A stretch of 64,000 nt of DNA from Georgenia faecalis (GCF_003710105.1 NZ_CP033325.1:1-64000); one strand, 5' to 3'; positions 28,787-41,453 are shown, numbered from the stretch's first letter. The notes: generated by a model from the letters alone, not told the origin. A program made the numbers and translations.

Positions 28787-29248
28787 CTACTCGGGCCGCT
28801 CAGGCCGGGCGGCGACGTGCTCGACCGCCTCGGCCATCGCCGCGAAGCCCCGGGCGAGCGCCCGCAGGCCCTCGACGTCCATCTCGTTGAGGATGAGCGC
28901 GCGCGCCCTCTCGCCGACGCTCTCGAGCTCGACGACGGTGCGCTCGCCCTCGGTGCTGAGCCCGACGAGGTGGACCCGCCGGTCCGCCGGTGCGGCCCGC
29001 CGCTCGAGCATGCCGCGCTTGACGAGGCGGTCGACGAGCCCGGTGACGGTCGCCATGGAGACGTCGAGCCGGCCCGCCAGGTCCTTGCCGCCGAGCGGCC
29101 CCTCGAGGCGCAGGATCATGAGGACCTTGAGCTGCTGGATCGTCAGGGTGGTCCGGAGCATGGGCGCGAGGCGCTCGCGGGCGAGGAGCCGGGTCACCTC
29201 GTCCTGGAGGCGCGAGACCTCACGCACGAGGTCGGCCTTCTCGTCCAT
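28787..29248 (-). CDS. MarR family transcriptional regulator
   Basis: A 153-residue winged-helix repressor with the MarR core: LTIQQLKVLMILRLEGPLGGKDLAGRLDVSMATVTGLVDRLVKRGMLERRAAPADRRVHLVGLSTEG (about 36-100), flanked by dimerisation helices. It is divergent from the RND efflux gene, with an inverted repeat in the 53-bp gap, so it probably represses itself and the pump. Inducer unknown. The start ATG at 29248 follows no strong ribosome site, but it begins at the conserved MDEKADLVREVSR. Confidence 0.93.
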   Translation of the reverse strand: MDEKADLVREVSRLQDEVTRLLARERLAPMLRTTLTIQQLKVLMILRLEGPLGGKDLAGRLDVSMATVTGLVDRLVKRGMLERRAAPADRRVHLVGLSTEGERTVVELESVGERARALILNEMDVEGLRALARGFAAMAEAVEHVAARPERPE

Positions 29249-29257
29249 GGGGTAATC

Positions 29258-29280
29258 TTACTTCGCCTCGTCCTAAGTAA
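29258..29280. promoter_or_regulatory. Probable MarR operator
   Basis: TTACTT (29258-29263) and AAGTAA (29275-29280) form an inverted repeat with an 11-base spacer, between marR and the RND gene. This AT-rich stretch stands out in the surrounding GC-rich DNA, and its arm spacing suits a MarR dimer. Confidence 0.7.
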
Positions 29281-29301
29281 ATTTGCCCCCTGGGAGCTCG
29301 T

Positions 29302-32300
29302 GTGGCGCACCTCGCCCGGTTCAGTCTGTCCAACCGGGCGCTCGTCGCCCTCGCCACCGTCTTCGCCATCCTCGGTGGGCTGTGGGCGACGACGGCGCTC
29401 AAGCAGGAGCTCATCCCCTCGCTCGAGCTGCCCGTCGTCGGCGCCGTGACGACCTACCCGGGCGCCGCACCCGACGTCGTCGAGCAGCAGGTGACCGACC
29501 TCGTCGAGCAGGCGGCCGGCTCCGTCGCGGGCCTGGAGTCGACGACGTCGACCTCGAGTGCCGGCGTCTCGGTCGTCATGCTCGCCCTCGAGTACGGCAC
29601 GGACGCCGCCGGCGCGCAGCAGGACCTCGAGGCCGCCATCAGCCGCCTCTCCTCCGCCCTGCCGGAGACCGCTGAGACCCAGGTGATCTCCGGCGGCATC
29701 GACGACCTCCCCGTCATCCAGCTCGCCGTGACCGCCGACGCCGACCCGGCGGCCACCGCCGAGACCCTCGAGACGGTCGTCGTCCCCGAGCTCGAACGCA
29801 TCTCCGGCGTCCGCGACGTGGCCCTGACCGGCACGACGGAGCAGGAGGTCGTCATCGACGTCGACCTCGCGGCCCTCGCCGCGGCGGGGCTCTCGCCCGA
29901 GGTCATCGGTGCCACCCTCGCCGCCAACGGCGTCGTCATCCCCGCCGGCTCCCTCACCAGCGGGGAGCAGACGCTCAGTGTCCAGGTCGGCTCGCGTCTG
30001 ACGAGCGCGGAGGAGGTCGCGGCCCTCCCGCTGCCCACCGCCACCGGACCGGTCCGCCTCGACGCCCTCGCGGACGTCAGTGCTGCCGACGTCGCCCCGA
30101 CGAGCTTCACCCGGACGGACGGTGAGGACAGCTTCGGCATCGCCATCACGAAGACGCCGGCCGGGAACACGGTCGAGGTCTCGCACGCCGTGCAGGAGCT
30201 CCTGCCCGACCTGCGTGACGCGCTCGGCGAGGGGGCACGGACGGTCGTCGTCTTCGACCAGGCGCCCTTCATCGAGCAGTCGGTCGAGGACCTCGCCGTC
30301 GAGGGGCTGCTCGGCCTCCTCTTCGCCGTCATCGTCATCATGGCGTTCCTGCGCTCGGTCCGGGCGACGTCGGTGACCGCGGTGTCCATCCCCCTCTCGC
30401 TCATCGTTGCGCTCATCGGGCTCAAGGTCGTCGGGTTCTCCCTCAACCTCTTCACCCTGGCCGCGCTCACCATCTCGATCGGGCGCGTCGTCGACGACTC
30501 CATCGTCGTCATCGAGAACATCAACCGGCACCTGAGCTACGGGAAGGACCGCCGGACCGCGATCCTCGACGGCGTCCGCGAGGTCGGCGGGGCCATCACG
30601 TCCTCGACGATCGCCACCGCGGCCGTCTTCGTGCCGATCGGGCTGGTCGGCGGCATGGTCGGCGAGCTGTTCCGGCCCTTCGCCTTCACCGTCGCGCTCG
30701 CCCTGGTCGCCTCGCTCCTCGTCGCGCTGACGATCGTCCCCGTCCTCGCCTGGTGGTTCCTCAAGGCGCCGGGCGACGGCGCCGACGCCGCGCGCGCGCA
30801 GGCCGAGGAGAAGGAGCGCCGGGGCGTGCTCCAGCGCGGCTACGTGCGCTCGCTGCGGACCGTGCTCGCGCGCCCGGTCGTCACCACCGTCGTCGCCGTG
30901 GCCATCCTCGGCGGGACCGTCGGACTCGCCACCCAGCTCGAGACCGAGTTCATCGGCGACACCGGCCAGAACACCCTCACCGTCACCCAGTCCCTGCCGG
31001 CGGGGACGTCGCTCGAGGCCATGGACGCCGCGGCCACACGCGTCGAGGAGGTCGTCGCCGATCTCGACGGCCTGGAGACGTACCAGGTGACCGGTGGCTC
31101 CGGAGGCGGCGCCTCCGCCTTCCTCGGGGGTGACGGGAGCACGACCTTCTCCCTCACGCTCGAGCTCGACGCGGACGCCGTCGTGGCCGAGGACGCGCTG
31201 CGTGCCGGTCTTGCGGACGTCGACGCCGGTGACGTCACCGTCTCGGCCGGCATGGCCGGGTTCGCCGGCGGCCTCGAGGTCATCGTCTCGGGCGCCGACG
31301 GGGACGCTGTGGCCGAGGCCGCCACCGGGGTCGAGGACGCCGTGCGCGAGCTCGACGGTGTCACCGACGTGGCCTCCAACCTCGCGGCGGACCTCCCGAC
31401 GGTCGAGGTGAGCGTCGACCGCGCGGCCGCCGCCGCGGTGGGGCTGACCGAGGCGCAGATCGGCCAGACCGTCTCGGCTGCCCTGAGCGGCACGACGCTC
31501 GGCGCGATCACCACGGCCGACGGCGTCCAGAACCTCGTCCTGCGCACCGGCGCCGCGCCGATGACCGTCGACGAGCTGCGTGCGCTGCCCCTTGCGGGTC
31601 CCGCCGGCCAGGTCCCCCTCGACGCCGTCGCCGACGTCGAGGAGGTCGCGCAGCCGGTGACGATCACCCGTGCTGACGGCCTGCGGTCCGCATCCATCAC
31701 GGCCACGGCGACCGCCTCGGACCTGGGAGCCACGACGGCCGCGCTCCAGGGAGCGCTCGACGGGCTCGACCTGCCCGAGGGCGTCAGCGCCGAGATCGGG
31801 GGCGTCAGCGCGCAGCAGGACGACGCCTTCGCCAACCTCGGCCTCGCGCTGGCGCTGTCGATCGCCATCGTCTACGTCGTCATGGTGGCGACCTTCAAGT
31901 CGCTCGTGCAGCCGCTCATCCTCCTCATCTCCGTGCCGTTCGCGGCCACCGGCGCCATCGCGCTGCTCCTCCTGACCGGCACCCCGCTCGGCGTCCCGGC
32001 GCTCATCGGGGCGCTCATGCTCGTGGGCGTCGTCGTCACCAACGCCATCGTCCTCATCGACCTCATCAACCAGTACCGCCGGCAGGGCATGGGGCTGCGC
32101 GAGGCGATCGAGGAGGGCGGCCGGCACCGACTGCGGCCCATCCTCATGACGGCGGCGGCGACGATCGGGGCGCTCACGCCCATGGCCATCGGCCTCACGG
32201 GTGGCGGGGCCTTCATCTCCCAGCCCCTCGCGCTCGTCGTCATCGGCGGGCTCATCACCTCGACCGTGCTCACCCTCCTCCTCGTCCCGACGTTCTACTC

Positions 32301-32418
32301 CGTCATCGAGGGGCGGACGGAGCGGCGTCAGACGAGGCGGGCCGGCCGGCACGCCGCGACGGCCGAGGACGCGGCGCCGTCGGACGCTGCACCGGAGACG
32401 ACGGCGGTGCACGCCTAG
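29302..32418 (+). CDS. HAE1-type RND efflux transporter
   Basis: A 1038-residue proton-driven multidrug or lipid exporter of the AcrB/SwrC class, with 12 membrane helices and two large external domains. It has the conserved TM4 pair in GRVVDDSIVVIENINRHL (Asp-Asp), the TNAIVLIDLINQYR partner motif, and the RND N-terminal MAHLARFSLSNRALV. The full length equals AcrB-type proteins, unusual but known in Gram-positives (YerP/SwrC), where no outer membrane channel is needed. The GTG lies 53 bases from divergent marR. The tail (after about residue 1005) is low-complexity and charged. Substrates are unknown. Confidence 0.93.
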   Translation: MAHLARFSLSNRALVALATVFAILGGLWATTALKQELIPSLELPVVGAVTTYPGAAPDVVEQQVTDLVEQAAGSVAGLESTTSTSSAGVSVVMLALEYGTDAAGAQQDLEAAISRLSSALPETAETQVISGGIDDLPVIQLAVTADADPAATAETLETVVVPELERISGVRDVALTGTTEQEVVIDVDLAALAAAGLSPEVIGATLAANGVVIPAGSLTSGEQTLSVQVGSRLTSAEEVAALPLPTATGPVRLDALADVSAADVAPTSFTRTDGEDSFGIAITKTPAGNTVEVSHAVQELLPDLRDALGEGARTVVVFDQAPFIEQSVEDLAVEGLLGLLFAVIVIMAFLRSVRATSVTAVSIPLSLIVALIGLKVVGFSLNLFTLAALTISIGRVVDDSIVVIENINRHLSYGKDRRTAILDGVREVGGAITSSTIATAAVFVPIGLVGGMVGELFRPFAFTVALALVASLLVALTIVPVLAWWFLKAPGDGADAARAQAEEKERRGVLQRGYVRSLRTVLARPVVTTVVAVAILGGTVGLATQLETEFIGDTGQNTLTVTQSLPAGTSLEAMDAAATRVEEVVADLDGLETYQVTGGSGGGASAFLGGDGSTTFSLTLELDADAVVAEDALRAGLADVDAGDVTVSAGMAGFAGGLEVIVSGADGDAVAEAATGVEDAVRELDGVTDVASNLAADLPTVEVSVDRAAAAAVGLTEAQIGQTVSAALSGTTLGAITTADGVQNLVLRTGAAPMTVDELRALPLAGPAGQVPLDAVADVEEVAQPVTITRADGLRSASITATATASDLGATTAALQGALDGLDLPEGVSAEIGGVSAQQDDAFANLGLALALSIAIVYVVMVATFKSLVQPLILLISVPFAATGAIALLLLTGTPLGVPALIGALMLVGVVVTNAIVLIDLINQYRRQGMGLREAIEEGGRHRLRPILMTAAATIGALTPMAIGLTGGGAFISQPLALVVIGGLITSTVLTLLLVPTFYSVIEGRTERRQTRRAGRHAATAEDAAPSDAAPETTAVHA

Positions 32419-32480
32419 CGGTTGATGCTTCCGGCGTCACGCCGTCCCCGACGACCTCTCGACGAGGTGAGCCACCGGAG

Positions 32481-32512
32481 TTATCCACAGCGCAGGGCCC
32501 GACTGTGGATGG
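32481..32512. promoter_or_regulatory. DnaA-box pair
   Basis: TTATCCACA (32481-32489) is an exact consensus DnaA box; TGTGGATGG (32504-32512) is an inverted near-match 14 bases away. It lies between the RND gene and the GH114 lipoprotein. Confidence 0.45.
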
Positions 32513-32537
32513 AGCTCGGTGCGGATACGCTGCCGCG

Positions 32538-33410
32538 ATGACCCGCCCGGGACGCGCGCGCCGGGCCGCGGCGGTGCTCGCCTTGGGCGTGACCCTCGCC
32601 GGCTGCTCCGGTGCGGCCCCGCCGCCGGACAGCTCCGCGACGCCGAGCGCCCCCCCGTCCAGCACCGCCGAGGGCACCTGGTGGCACCCGGACGCGGACG
32701 ACGTCACCACCTGGCAGTACCAGCTCACCGGCCCGCTCGCCGTCGTGGACGCGGACGTCTACGACCTCGAGCCCGACGCCGTCACGCCCGCACAGGTCGC
32801 CGCCCTCCAGGCCGGCGGGGCCCGGGTGCTCTGCTACGTCTCGGTCGGCTCGGTGGAGGAGTGGCGCGAGGACGCCGGTGACCTCCCCGACGCCGTCGTC
32901 GGCGAGCCGCTGGAGGGCTGGCCCGACGAACGGTGGCTCGACGTGCGCGAGCGGGACGTCCTGCTCGACTGGGTGGCGCCCCGCCTGCAGCGCTGCGCCG
33001 AGGCCGGCTTCGACGGCGTCGAGCTCGACAACGTCGACGCCTACGCCAACGACACGGGTTTCCCTCTCACCGTGGCCGACTCGGAGGCCTACGTGCGCGC
33101 GCTCGTCGACGCCGCGCACGCCGAGGGCCTCGCCGTCGCCCTGAAGAACGCCCCGGAGCTGGTCGAGCCGCTGGCCGCGGAGGTGGATCTCGCCGTCGTC
33201 GAGGAGTGCGTCGCGGAGGGCTCCTGCGGGGACTACCGGGCGCTGCGCGAGGCGGGCTTGCCGGTCCTCGCGGTCGAGTACGGCCCGGTCGAGGGCCACT
33301 GCGGGGCCGCGCAGTCGGCGGGCCTGGTGCTCATCGGGAAGGACCTGGACCTGGGCCCGGAGCGGGAGAGCTGCCCGGCGCCTCGGGGAGACGCTCGACC
33401 CACGCCGTGA
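32538..33410 (+). CDS. GH114-like (endo-alpha-1,4-polygalactosaminidase type) lipoprotein
   Basis: A 290-residue secreted lipoprotein. The signal VLALGVTLAGCSG puts the lipidated Cys near residue 23. The rest resembles the TIM-barrel glycoside hydrolase family GH114 and the related DUF297/TM1410: WQYQLTGP, VLCYVSVGSVEEWR, DERWLDV, GVELDNVDAY (two acidic residues), ALKNAPELV and VEECV. Family members act on galactosaminyl polymers; substrate here unknown. The chosen ATG has a hydrophobic signal directly after it. The 3-prime 80 bases overlap the convergent next gene. Confidence 0.85.
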   Translation: MTRPGRARRAAAVLALGVTLAGCSGAAPPPDSSATPSAPPSSTAEGTWWHPDADDVTTWQYQLTGPLAVVDADVYDLEPDAVTPAQVAALQAGGARVLCYVSVGSVEEWREDAGDLPDAVVGEPLEGWPDERWLDVRERDVLLDWVAPRLQRCAEAGFDGVELDNVDAYANDTGFPLTVADSEAYVRALVDAAHAEGLAVALKNAPELVEPLAAEVDLAVVEECVAEGSCGDYRALREAGLPVLAVEYGPVEGHCGAAQSAGLVLIGKDLDLGPERESCPAPRGDARPTP

Positions 33411-33864
33411 AGGGGTCGGGGGACCCGGCCCCGGCCGGGACCGTCCCGACCGCGCGGGCGGCGTCCCACGCCCACACGGGGATCGTGCCGGAGTACCGGC
33501 GCCCGCCGGGGAGGACGACGACGATCGACGCCCGCAGAGCCCGGCGGAACACGGCGAGCACCCCGCGCAGGCCACCTCCGAGGGCCGGGCGCGCGCTGCG
33601 GTAGACCCCCCGGCCGGTGAGCAGGGCCTCGGCGACGGCGAGGGTGTCGGCGCGGGGGACCTCGAGGACGACGCTCCCGACGCTCAGCTGATCGCGCGTC
33701 TCGTCGCCGTCGCCGAGCTCGACCTCCACCTCGGGCCACCAGCCCCCGGGTTCCCCGGAGCCGCGCTCGGCGAAGCGGACGCTGCGCGGCTCGACGTCGG
33801 CCGCCGGGCGGCCGTGGGCGGCGCCGAGTGCGACGAGGCGGTCGAGGAGCTCACCGTCAGCCAT
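33331..33864 (-). CDS. Conserved hypothetical protein
   Basis: A 177-residue cytosolic protein (MADGELLDRLVALGAAHG...) that I do not recognise. It is rich in Asp/Glu and Val early on, then has RRALRASIVVVLPGGRRYSGTIPVWAWDAARA and a Pro/Gly-rich tail. The long open frame on this strand continues upstream but its upper part looks like a shadow; the ATG at 33864 begins residue use typical of a gene. It overlaps the end of the GH114 gene by 80 bases tail to tail, so one of the ends could be annotated wrongly. Confidence 0.55.
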   Translation of the reverse strand: MADGELLDRLVALGAAHGRPAADVEPRSVRFAERGSGEPGGWWPEVEVELGDGDETRDQLSVGSVVLEVPRADTLAVAEALLTGRGVYRSARPALGGGLRGVLAVFRRALRASIVVVLPGGRRYSGTIPVWAWDAARAVGTVPAGAGSPDPFTAWVERLPEAPGSSPAPGPGPGPSR

Positions 33865-33927
33865 GCCGTCGAGACTAGCCAGGCAGCCGGGGGGGCGACC
33901 CGGACGTGGCCCGCCTACCGTGGCGCC

Positions 33928-34752
33928 ATGACAGAAGAGGACCCCCGGGCGGTCGGCGTCGAGACCGAGGTGGTCGACTCCTTCCAGCAGGGCACCGACG
34001 AGGGCACCGAGCGGCTGCACCGCGGCGGCCGTGCCCTGCTCACCACCGGACTGTTCGGCGGGCTCGAGGTGGGCCTGGGCGTGCTCGCCTACCTCGCGGT
34101 GCTCCACGAGACGGGCAACCACCTGCTCGCCGGCCTGGCGTTCGGGATCGGCTTCGTCGCGCTCCTGCTCGCCCACAGCGAGCTGTTCACCGAGGACTTC
34201 CTGCTCCCCGTCCTGGCGGTGTTCGCCGGCCGCGGGACCGTCCTCGACCTCCTCCGCCTGTGGGCCGTCACGCTGGCGATGAACCTCGTGGGCGGGTGGG
34301 TCTTCATGTGGCTCGTCGCCCACGCCTTCCCGGAGTTCGGGCCCACGCTCACCGAGTCCGCCCGGCACTTCGTCGACGCCCCGCTCGACCTGCGCTCGGT
34401 GTGCCTCGCGGTCCTGGGCGGTGGCGTCATCACCGTGCTGACCCGCATGCACACCGGGACCGAGAGCGACGTCGCGAAGATCATCGCGTCGTTCGGCTGC
34501 GCGTTCCTGCTCGCGGGGCTCTCCTTGTTCCACTCGGTGCTCGACTCGATCCTCATCTTCGGCGCCATCCACGCCGAGGGGCGCGTGGGGTACGGCGAGT
34601 GGCTCGCGTGGTTCGCCTACGTCGTGCCGCTGAACATGCTCGGCGGCATCGTCCTCGTCACGGCGCTGCGGCTGGTGCGCGCCAGCCAGCTGCCGGGGAC
34701 GCCGGGGCCGGACAACGCCGGTAGCGAGGATCCCGGAGGACGGCGGGGCTAG
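33928..34752 (+). CDS. Formate/nitrite transporter (FNT) family channel
   Basis: A 274-residue membrane channel for small monovalent anions such as formate, nitrite, lactate or hydrosulfide. Six helices are evident: about 34-53, 58-77 region, 109-130, 152-172, 188-210, 230-255. The family pattern includes LLAHSELFTEDFLLP, TLAMNLVGGWVF and VPLNMLGGIVLV. The ATG was chosen at the first in-frame start after MTEEDPRAV homology; the frame is open further upstream. Nine bases separate it from the next gene, so they are likely co-transcribed. The transported anion cannot be told. Confidence 0.88.
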   Translation: MTEEDPRAVGVETEVVDSFQQGTDEGTERLHRGGRALLTTGLFGGLEVGLGVLAYLAVLHETGNHLLAGLAFGIGFVALLLAHSELFTEDFLLPVLAVFAGRGTVLDLLRLWAVTLAMNLVGGWVFMWLVAHAFPEFGPTLTESARHFVDAPLDLRSVCLAVLGGGVITVLTRMHTGTESDVAKIIASFGCAFLLAGLSLFHSVLDSILIFGAIHAEGRVGYGEWLAWFAYVVPLNMLGGIVLVTALRLVRASQLPGTPGPDNAGSEDPGGRRG

Positions 34753-34761
34753 CCTGCCTGC

Positions 34762-35145
34762 ATGGCGACCTGGGACTCCCTCACCGACCGGCTCACCTCC
34801 GCGCTCACCGACCTCGCCGACGACGAACGCGTGACGGTCATGGCGAGCGGGACCACGATCGAGCTCCGGCGGCAGGACACCTACCTCTACGCCGAGTGCA
34901 CCGGCGAGTCGCCCGGCGCGGACCCGGACGCCGTTCGAGCCGCCTTCCTCGCCCTGGGGTGGAACGTCCCGCCCCAGGTCGGCGCGCACGGGTTCGTCCG
35001 GCACTTCCCCGCCGACGACGGCGCCCCGCCCAGCCGGTACGCCGACGACGGCGTCGTCGAGGAGGCCGTGGCACTTGTCGTGCGCACCCTCCGCGAGCTC
35101 GGCGGCCCCGCCAGCCCGGACGGGATCGACCTCACGAACCCGTGA
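34762..35145 (+). CDS. Hypothetical protein, TY-Chap-like
   Basis: A 127-residue acidic protein: MATWDSLTDRLTSALTDLADDERVTVM, then TIELRRQDTYLYAECTG, FLALGWNVPP, GFVRHFPADDG and EEAVALVVRTLRELGG. This pattern resembles the T-cell-chaperone-like TY-Chap N-terminal domain found in actinobacterial stand-alone proteins, which may act as secretion or folding helpers; the assignment is tentative. It follows the FNT gene by nine bases. Confidence 0.7.
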   Translation: MATWDSLTDRLTSALTDLADDERVTVMASGTTIELRRQDTYLYAECTGESPGADPDAVRAAFLALGWNVPPQVGAHGFVRHFPADDGAPPSRYADDGVVEEAVALVVRTLRELGGPASPDGIDLTNP

Positions 35146-35212
35146 CGGACGTCGCGCCCGCACGAGCACGGGCCACTACCCGTCGGTCGGGCGCGCGGCG
35201 TGGCGGCGTGGG

Positions 35213-35719
35213 CTAGGCCCGCCCGTCGGCGTCGCCGCCGGGGCGTGCCTCGTGGCGGCCGTGGCCGTCCGCGTCGTCGGCCGTGGTGGCGTCCTGGTCC
35301 GAGCGACCGGAGCCGCCCCGGTCTACGGACGCGCCACCCGAGGCCAGGTCGGAGCGCACGGCCCCGCCGGACTTCTCCACGGGGTCGAGGTCGTCGGCGT
35401 CGGCGTACTCCTGGTCGACCTGGTCGCGCAGCGTGGCGGCCGCCTCGCTGCGCTGGCGCGCCTCGCGCTCGAGCTTGTCCGCCTCGACGCGGGCGCGCTT
35501 GGCCTCGGCGTCCGCAGTGGCGGCGTCGGCCTCACGCTGCTTGGCGGCGATGTCCTGCTCCTCGGCGTGGGCGCGGAGGTCAGCGGCGTGCGCGCGGTTC
35601 TCCCGCTGGCGCTGCGCCTCGCGCTCGCGGCCCTTGCGCCGGGACACCATCACGAGGGCCACGATGACCGCCAGGACGACGACACCGATCAGGATCCACA
35701 GCCACAGGTTGTCGTCCAT
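35213..35719 (-). CDS. Membrane-anchored coiled-coil protein
   Basis: A 168-residue protein with an N-terminal membrane helix (about 5-24, LWLWILIGVVVLAVIVALVM) and an Arg/Gln/Glu/Ala-rich helix (about 28-110) that should form a coiled coil, followed by a Gly/Asp/Ser tail. It looks like a small envelope or signalling anchor; no family is named with confidence. The ATG at 35719 begins MDDNLWLW, with a ribosome site GGGAGTGACG. Confidence 0.75.
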   Translation of the reverse strand: MDDNLWLWILIGVVVLAVIVALVMVSRRKGREREAQRQRENRAHAADLRAHAEEQDIAAKQREADAATADAEAKRARVEADKLEREARQRSEAAATLRDQVDQEYADADDLDPVEKSGGAVRSDLASGGASVDRGGSGRSDQDATTADDADGHGRHEARPGGDADGRA

Positions 35720-35801
35720 CTCGTCACTCCCAGGTTCTCGCGGTGCTGTCCATCGAATGGAACCGGAGATCAGCGGCGACCGCGACCCGGGGCGCGCGGC
35801 G

Positions 35802-36539
35802 TCAGGAGGCGGACTGGCCCGTGGCGAGGTCGAGCGCGAGGTCGGCAGCGAGGGCGGCGACGTCGTCGACGGCGAGGTTGAAGGCCTCCCCGGCGCTGGG
35901 GCCGCAGAGGTCGGAGATCCCCCGCACGGAGACGAACGGCAGGCCGAAGGAGTGGCACGCCTGCGCGATGGCCGCCGACTCCATGTCGGTGGTGAGGGCG
36001 TGCGGGAAGGCCGCGCGGACGTGGTCGACCATCCGCGCGTCCACGAAGCTGTCGCTGGTGACCATCTGGCCGACGAGGACGCCGGACCGCGCCTTGGCGC
36101 GCTCGACGAGCGCGGGCGCCCCGGGGTAGCTCACGGGCATGCCGGGCACCTGGCCCAGCGTGTACCCGAACGCCGTCGCGTCGGCGTCGCTGTAGGTGTA
36201 GTCGGAGCCGACGACGACGTCACCGACGCGGACGCCGACACCGAGGCCACCGGCGGAGCCCGAGCTGACGACGATCGAGGTGCGCACGGCGTGCACGGCC
36301 AGCGCGGTGGCGACGGCGGCGTTGACCGTGCCGATCCCGGAACGGACGAGCAGGAGCCTGCGGCCGGAGACGGTCGCGAGGGACGTGCGGGCGTGACCCA
36401 CCTGGCGCGGCGTGCTGAGGTCGCTGGCGCGTCGCTCGAACGGCGCGAGCTCGGAGTCCATCGCCGTGATGATGACCGCGTCGACCGTCGTGGCGTTGGG
36501 GGGAGCGGGGGAGAGGACCGGGGTCCTCTCGGGGCTCAC
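35802..36539 (-). CDS. mtnN: 5-methylthioadenosine/S-adenosylhomocysteine nucleosidase
   Basis: This 245-residue enzyme hydrolyses S-adenosylhomocysteine and 5-methylthioadenosine to adenine plus the thiosugar, feeding LuxS. It has [13 protein letters not shown] at the N-terminus, [29 protein letters not shown] with the substrate-binding Met-Glu, and RGISDLCG with the catalytic Asp. The GTG at 36539 overlaps the luxS stop (GTGA), so translation is coupled and the order luxS-mtn is one operon. Confidence 0.93.
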   Translation of the reverse strand: MSPERTPVLSPAPPNATTVDAVIITAMDSELAPFERRASDLSTPRQVGHARTSLATVSGRRLLLVRSGIGTVNAAVATALAVHAVRTSIVVSSGSAGGLGVGVRVGDVVVGSDYTYSDADATAFGYTLGQVPGMPVSYPGAPALVERAKARSGVLVGQMVTSDSFVDARMVDHVRAAFPHALTTDMESAAIAQACHSFGLPFVSVRGISDLCGPSAGEAFNLAVDDVAALAADLALDLATGQSAS

Positions 36540-36985
36540 GCGAGCACCTGCGTCCACTCGGCGCGGTGGGCGAGGAACTCAGCGGCGGCGCGCTGGGCGC
36601 CCTCGAGGGAGTGGCTGGCGCCCCACCCGCACTGCACCTCGTTGGCGGCGGGGACCTCGGTGGCCTCGAGCACGTCGGCGAGGGTGGCCTCGAGCGTGTC
36701 GAGGAACTCCTCGTAGGTGCCCCCGGCGAGCAGGGCGTAGAAGCCGGTCTGGCAGCCCATGGGCGAGATGTCCACCACCGCGTCCGTGTGGGAGCGCATG
36801 TGCTCGGCCATGAGGTGCTCGAGCGAGTGGACCACCGGCATCTCGAGGTGGTCGGCGTTCGGCTGGCAGAAGCGCACGTCGTACTTGACGAGGACGTCAC
36901 CGCCCGGCAGCTCCTTGGTGTCCGCGACCCGTACGTACGGTGCGGCGACCGTCCGGTGGTCGAGGTTGAAGCTCTCGACGTTCAT
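36536..36985 (-). CDS. luxS: S-ribosylhomocysteine lyase LuxS
   Basis: LuxS cleaves S-ribosylhomocysteine to homocysteine and the AI-2 precursor DPD. The 149-residue product has the metal ligands H53 and H57 ([10 protein letters not shown]) and C119 (NEVQCGWG), plus the conserved Cys C78 in SPMGCQTGF. The ATG at 36985 follows GGAGAAG. Together with mtnN it completes the activated methyl cycle's SAH branch. AI-2 signalling is not implied by the gene alone. Confidence 0.97.
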   Translation of the reverse strand: MNVESFNLDHRTVAAPYVRVADTKELPGGDVLVKYDVRFCQPNADHLEMPVVHSLEHLMAEHMRSHTDAVVDISPMGCQTGFYALLAGGTYEEFLDTLEATLADVLEATEVPAANEVQCGWGASHSLEGAQRAAAEFLAHRAEWTQVLA

Positions 36986-37263
36986 CTTCTCCACCCGCCC
37001 ATGATGCGCGATGCACGGTGGGCCTGTCTGTGGCCCCGGGGTGTGGGATGGGCCACGCGAAGCGCCCCAGCGCGCGGCCCGGGTCCGCGCCGCAGGGGGC
37101 GCTCGCAGCCGCCGGACCCGGCCGCCCACGGGCCGCCGGCGGTCCCCCGCGAGGGGCGCGCCGAGGCCTGTGGGGGCCGCCGCAGCGGTGTCAGTGGTCG
37201 GTGGGACGGTGCGAGCATGGACCCGCGGGCACCACCGACACGCCGACCCGGCGCGACACGCCG

Positions 37264-37311
37264 ACACAAGGTCTTGGGGCTGTTTGCTCTACCGACCACT
37301 AGGTGTAGTGT
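37264..37311. promoter_or_regulatory. Paired NrdR-box-like sites
   Basis: Two 16-mers, 37264-37279 (ACACAAGGTCTTGGGG) and 37296-37311 (CCACTAGGTGTAGTGT), each match the CWA-n4-TWG core of NrdR boxes and start 32 bp apart, about three helical turns. NrdR, an ATP-cone repressor, controls ribonucleotide reductase genes in actinobacteria. They sit 90-137 bases before nrdH. The rest of the 415-bp luxS-nrdH gap (36986-37263) is GC-rich and shows no further element. Confidence 0.7.
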
Positions 37312-37400
37312 CGGGGGTCCCGAGGCCGGAATGACAGACCTGTGATTTCACTCGGCGACCAGCCCCCCGCGGGCACCGCACCGAGAGGAGATCGGCTCCG

Positions 37401-37646
37401 ATGAGCATCACCGTCTTCAGCAAGCCGGCCTGTGTCCAGTGCGATGCCACGTACCGGGCCCTGGACAAGCACGGGCTGACCTACGAGGTCGTCGACATCT
37501 CGACGGACGTCGAGGCACTGCAGACGGTCAAGGCGCTGGGTTACCTCCAGGCGCCCGTCGTCTTCGCCGACGGCGACCACTGGTCCGGGTTCCGCCCGGA
37601 CAAGATCCGCGCGCTGGCCCACCAGGCCATGGCCGTCGCGGTCTGA
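37401..37646 (+). CDS. nrdH: NrdH-redoxin
   Basis: An 81-residue glutaredoxin-like protein that reduces the class Ib ribonucleotide reductase and is itself reduced by thioredoxin reductase. The redox motif CVQC is at 11-14; [13 protein letters not shown] and WSGFRPDKI are typical NrdH signatures. The ATG follows GAGAGGAG. It heads the nrdHIEF operon. Confidence 0.96.
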   Translation: MSITVFSKPACVQCDATYRALDKHGLTYEVVDISTDVEALQTVKALGYLQAPVVFADGDHWSGFRPDKIRALAHQAMAVAV

Positions 37647-37732
37647 CCTCCGCAAAGCTTCGTCCCGGACCGGCGTAGCCCGGCGGTCCGGGACGATTCC
37701 ATCCGTGCGTCACGCACTCGCGCGGTCGGTGA

Positions 37733-41383
<3,651 letters not shown>

Positions 41384-41453
41384 CGATCCCAGCGGGCTGC
41401 CCACGCCGGTAGCCAGCGGCAGTCGCAACGGCGGCCGCACACACACGACCTCC

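Noticed and set aside
36986-37263. SAM or cobalamin riboswitch before luxS/nrdH
   Set aside because: No recognisable core motifs; the region only has GC-rich sequence.
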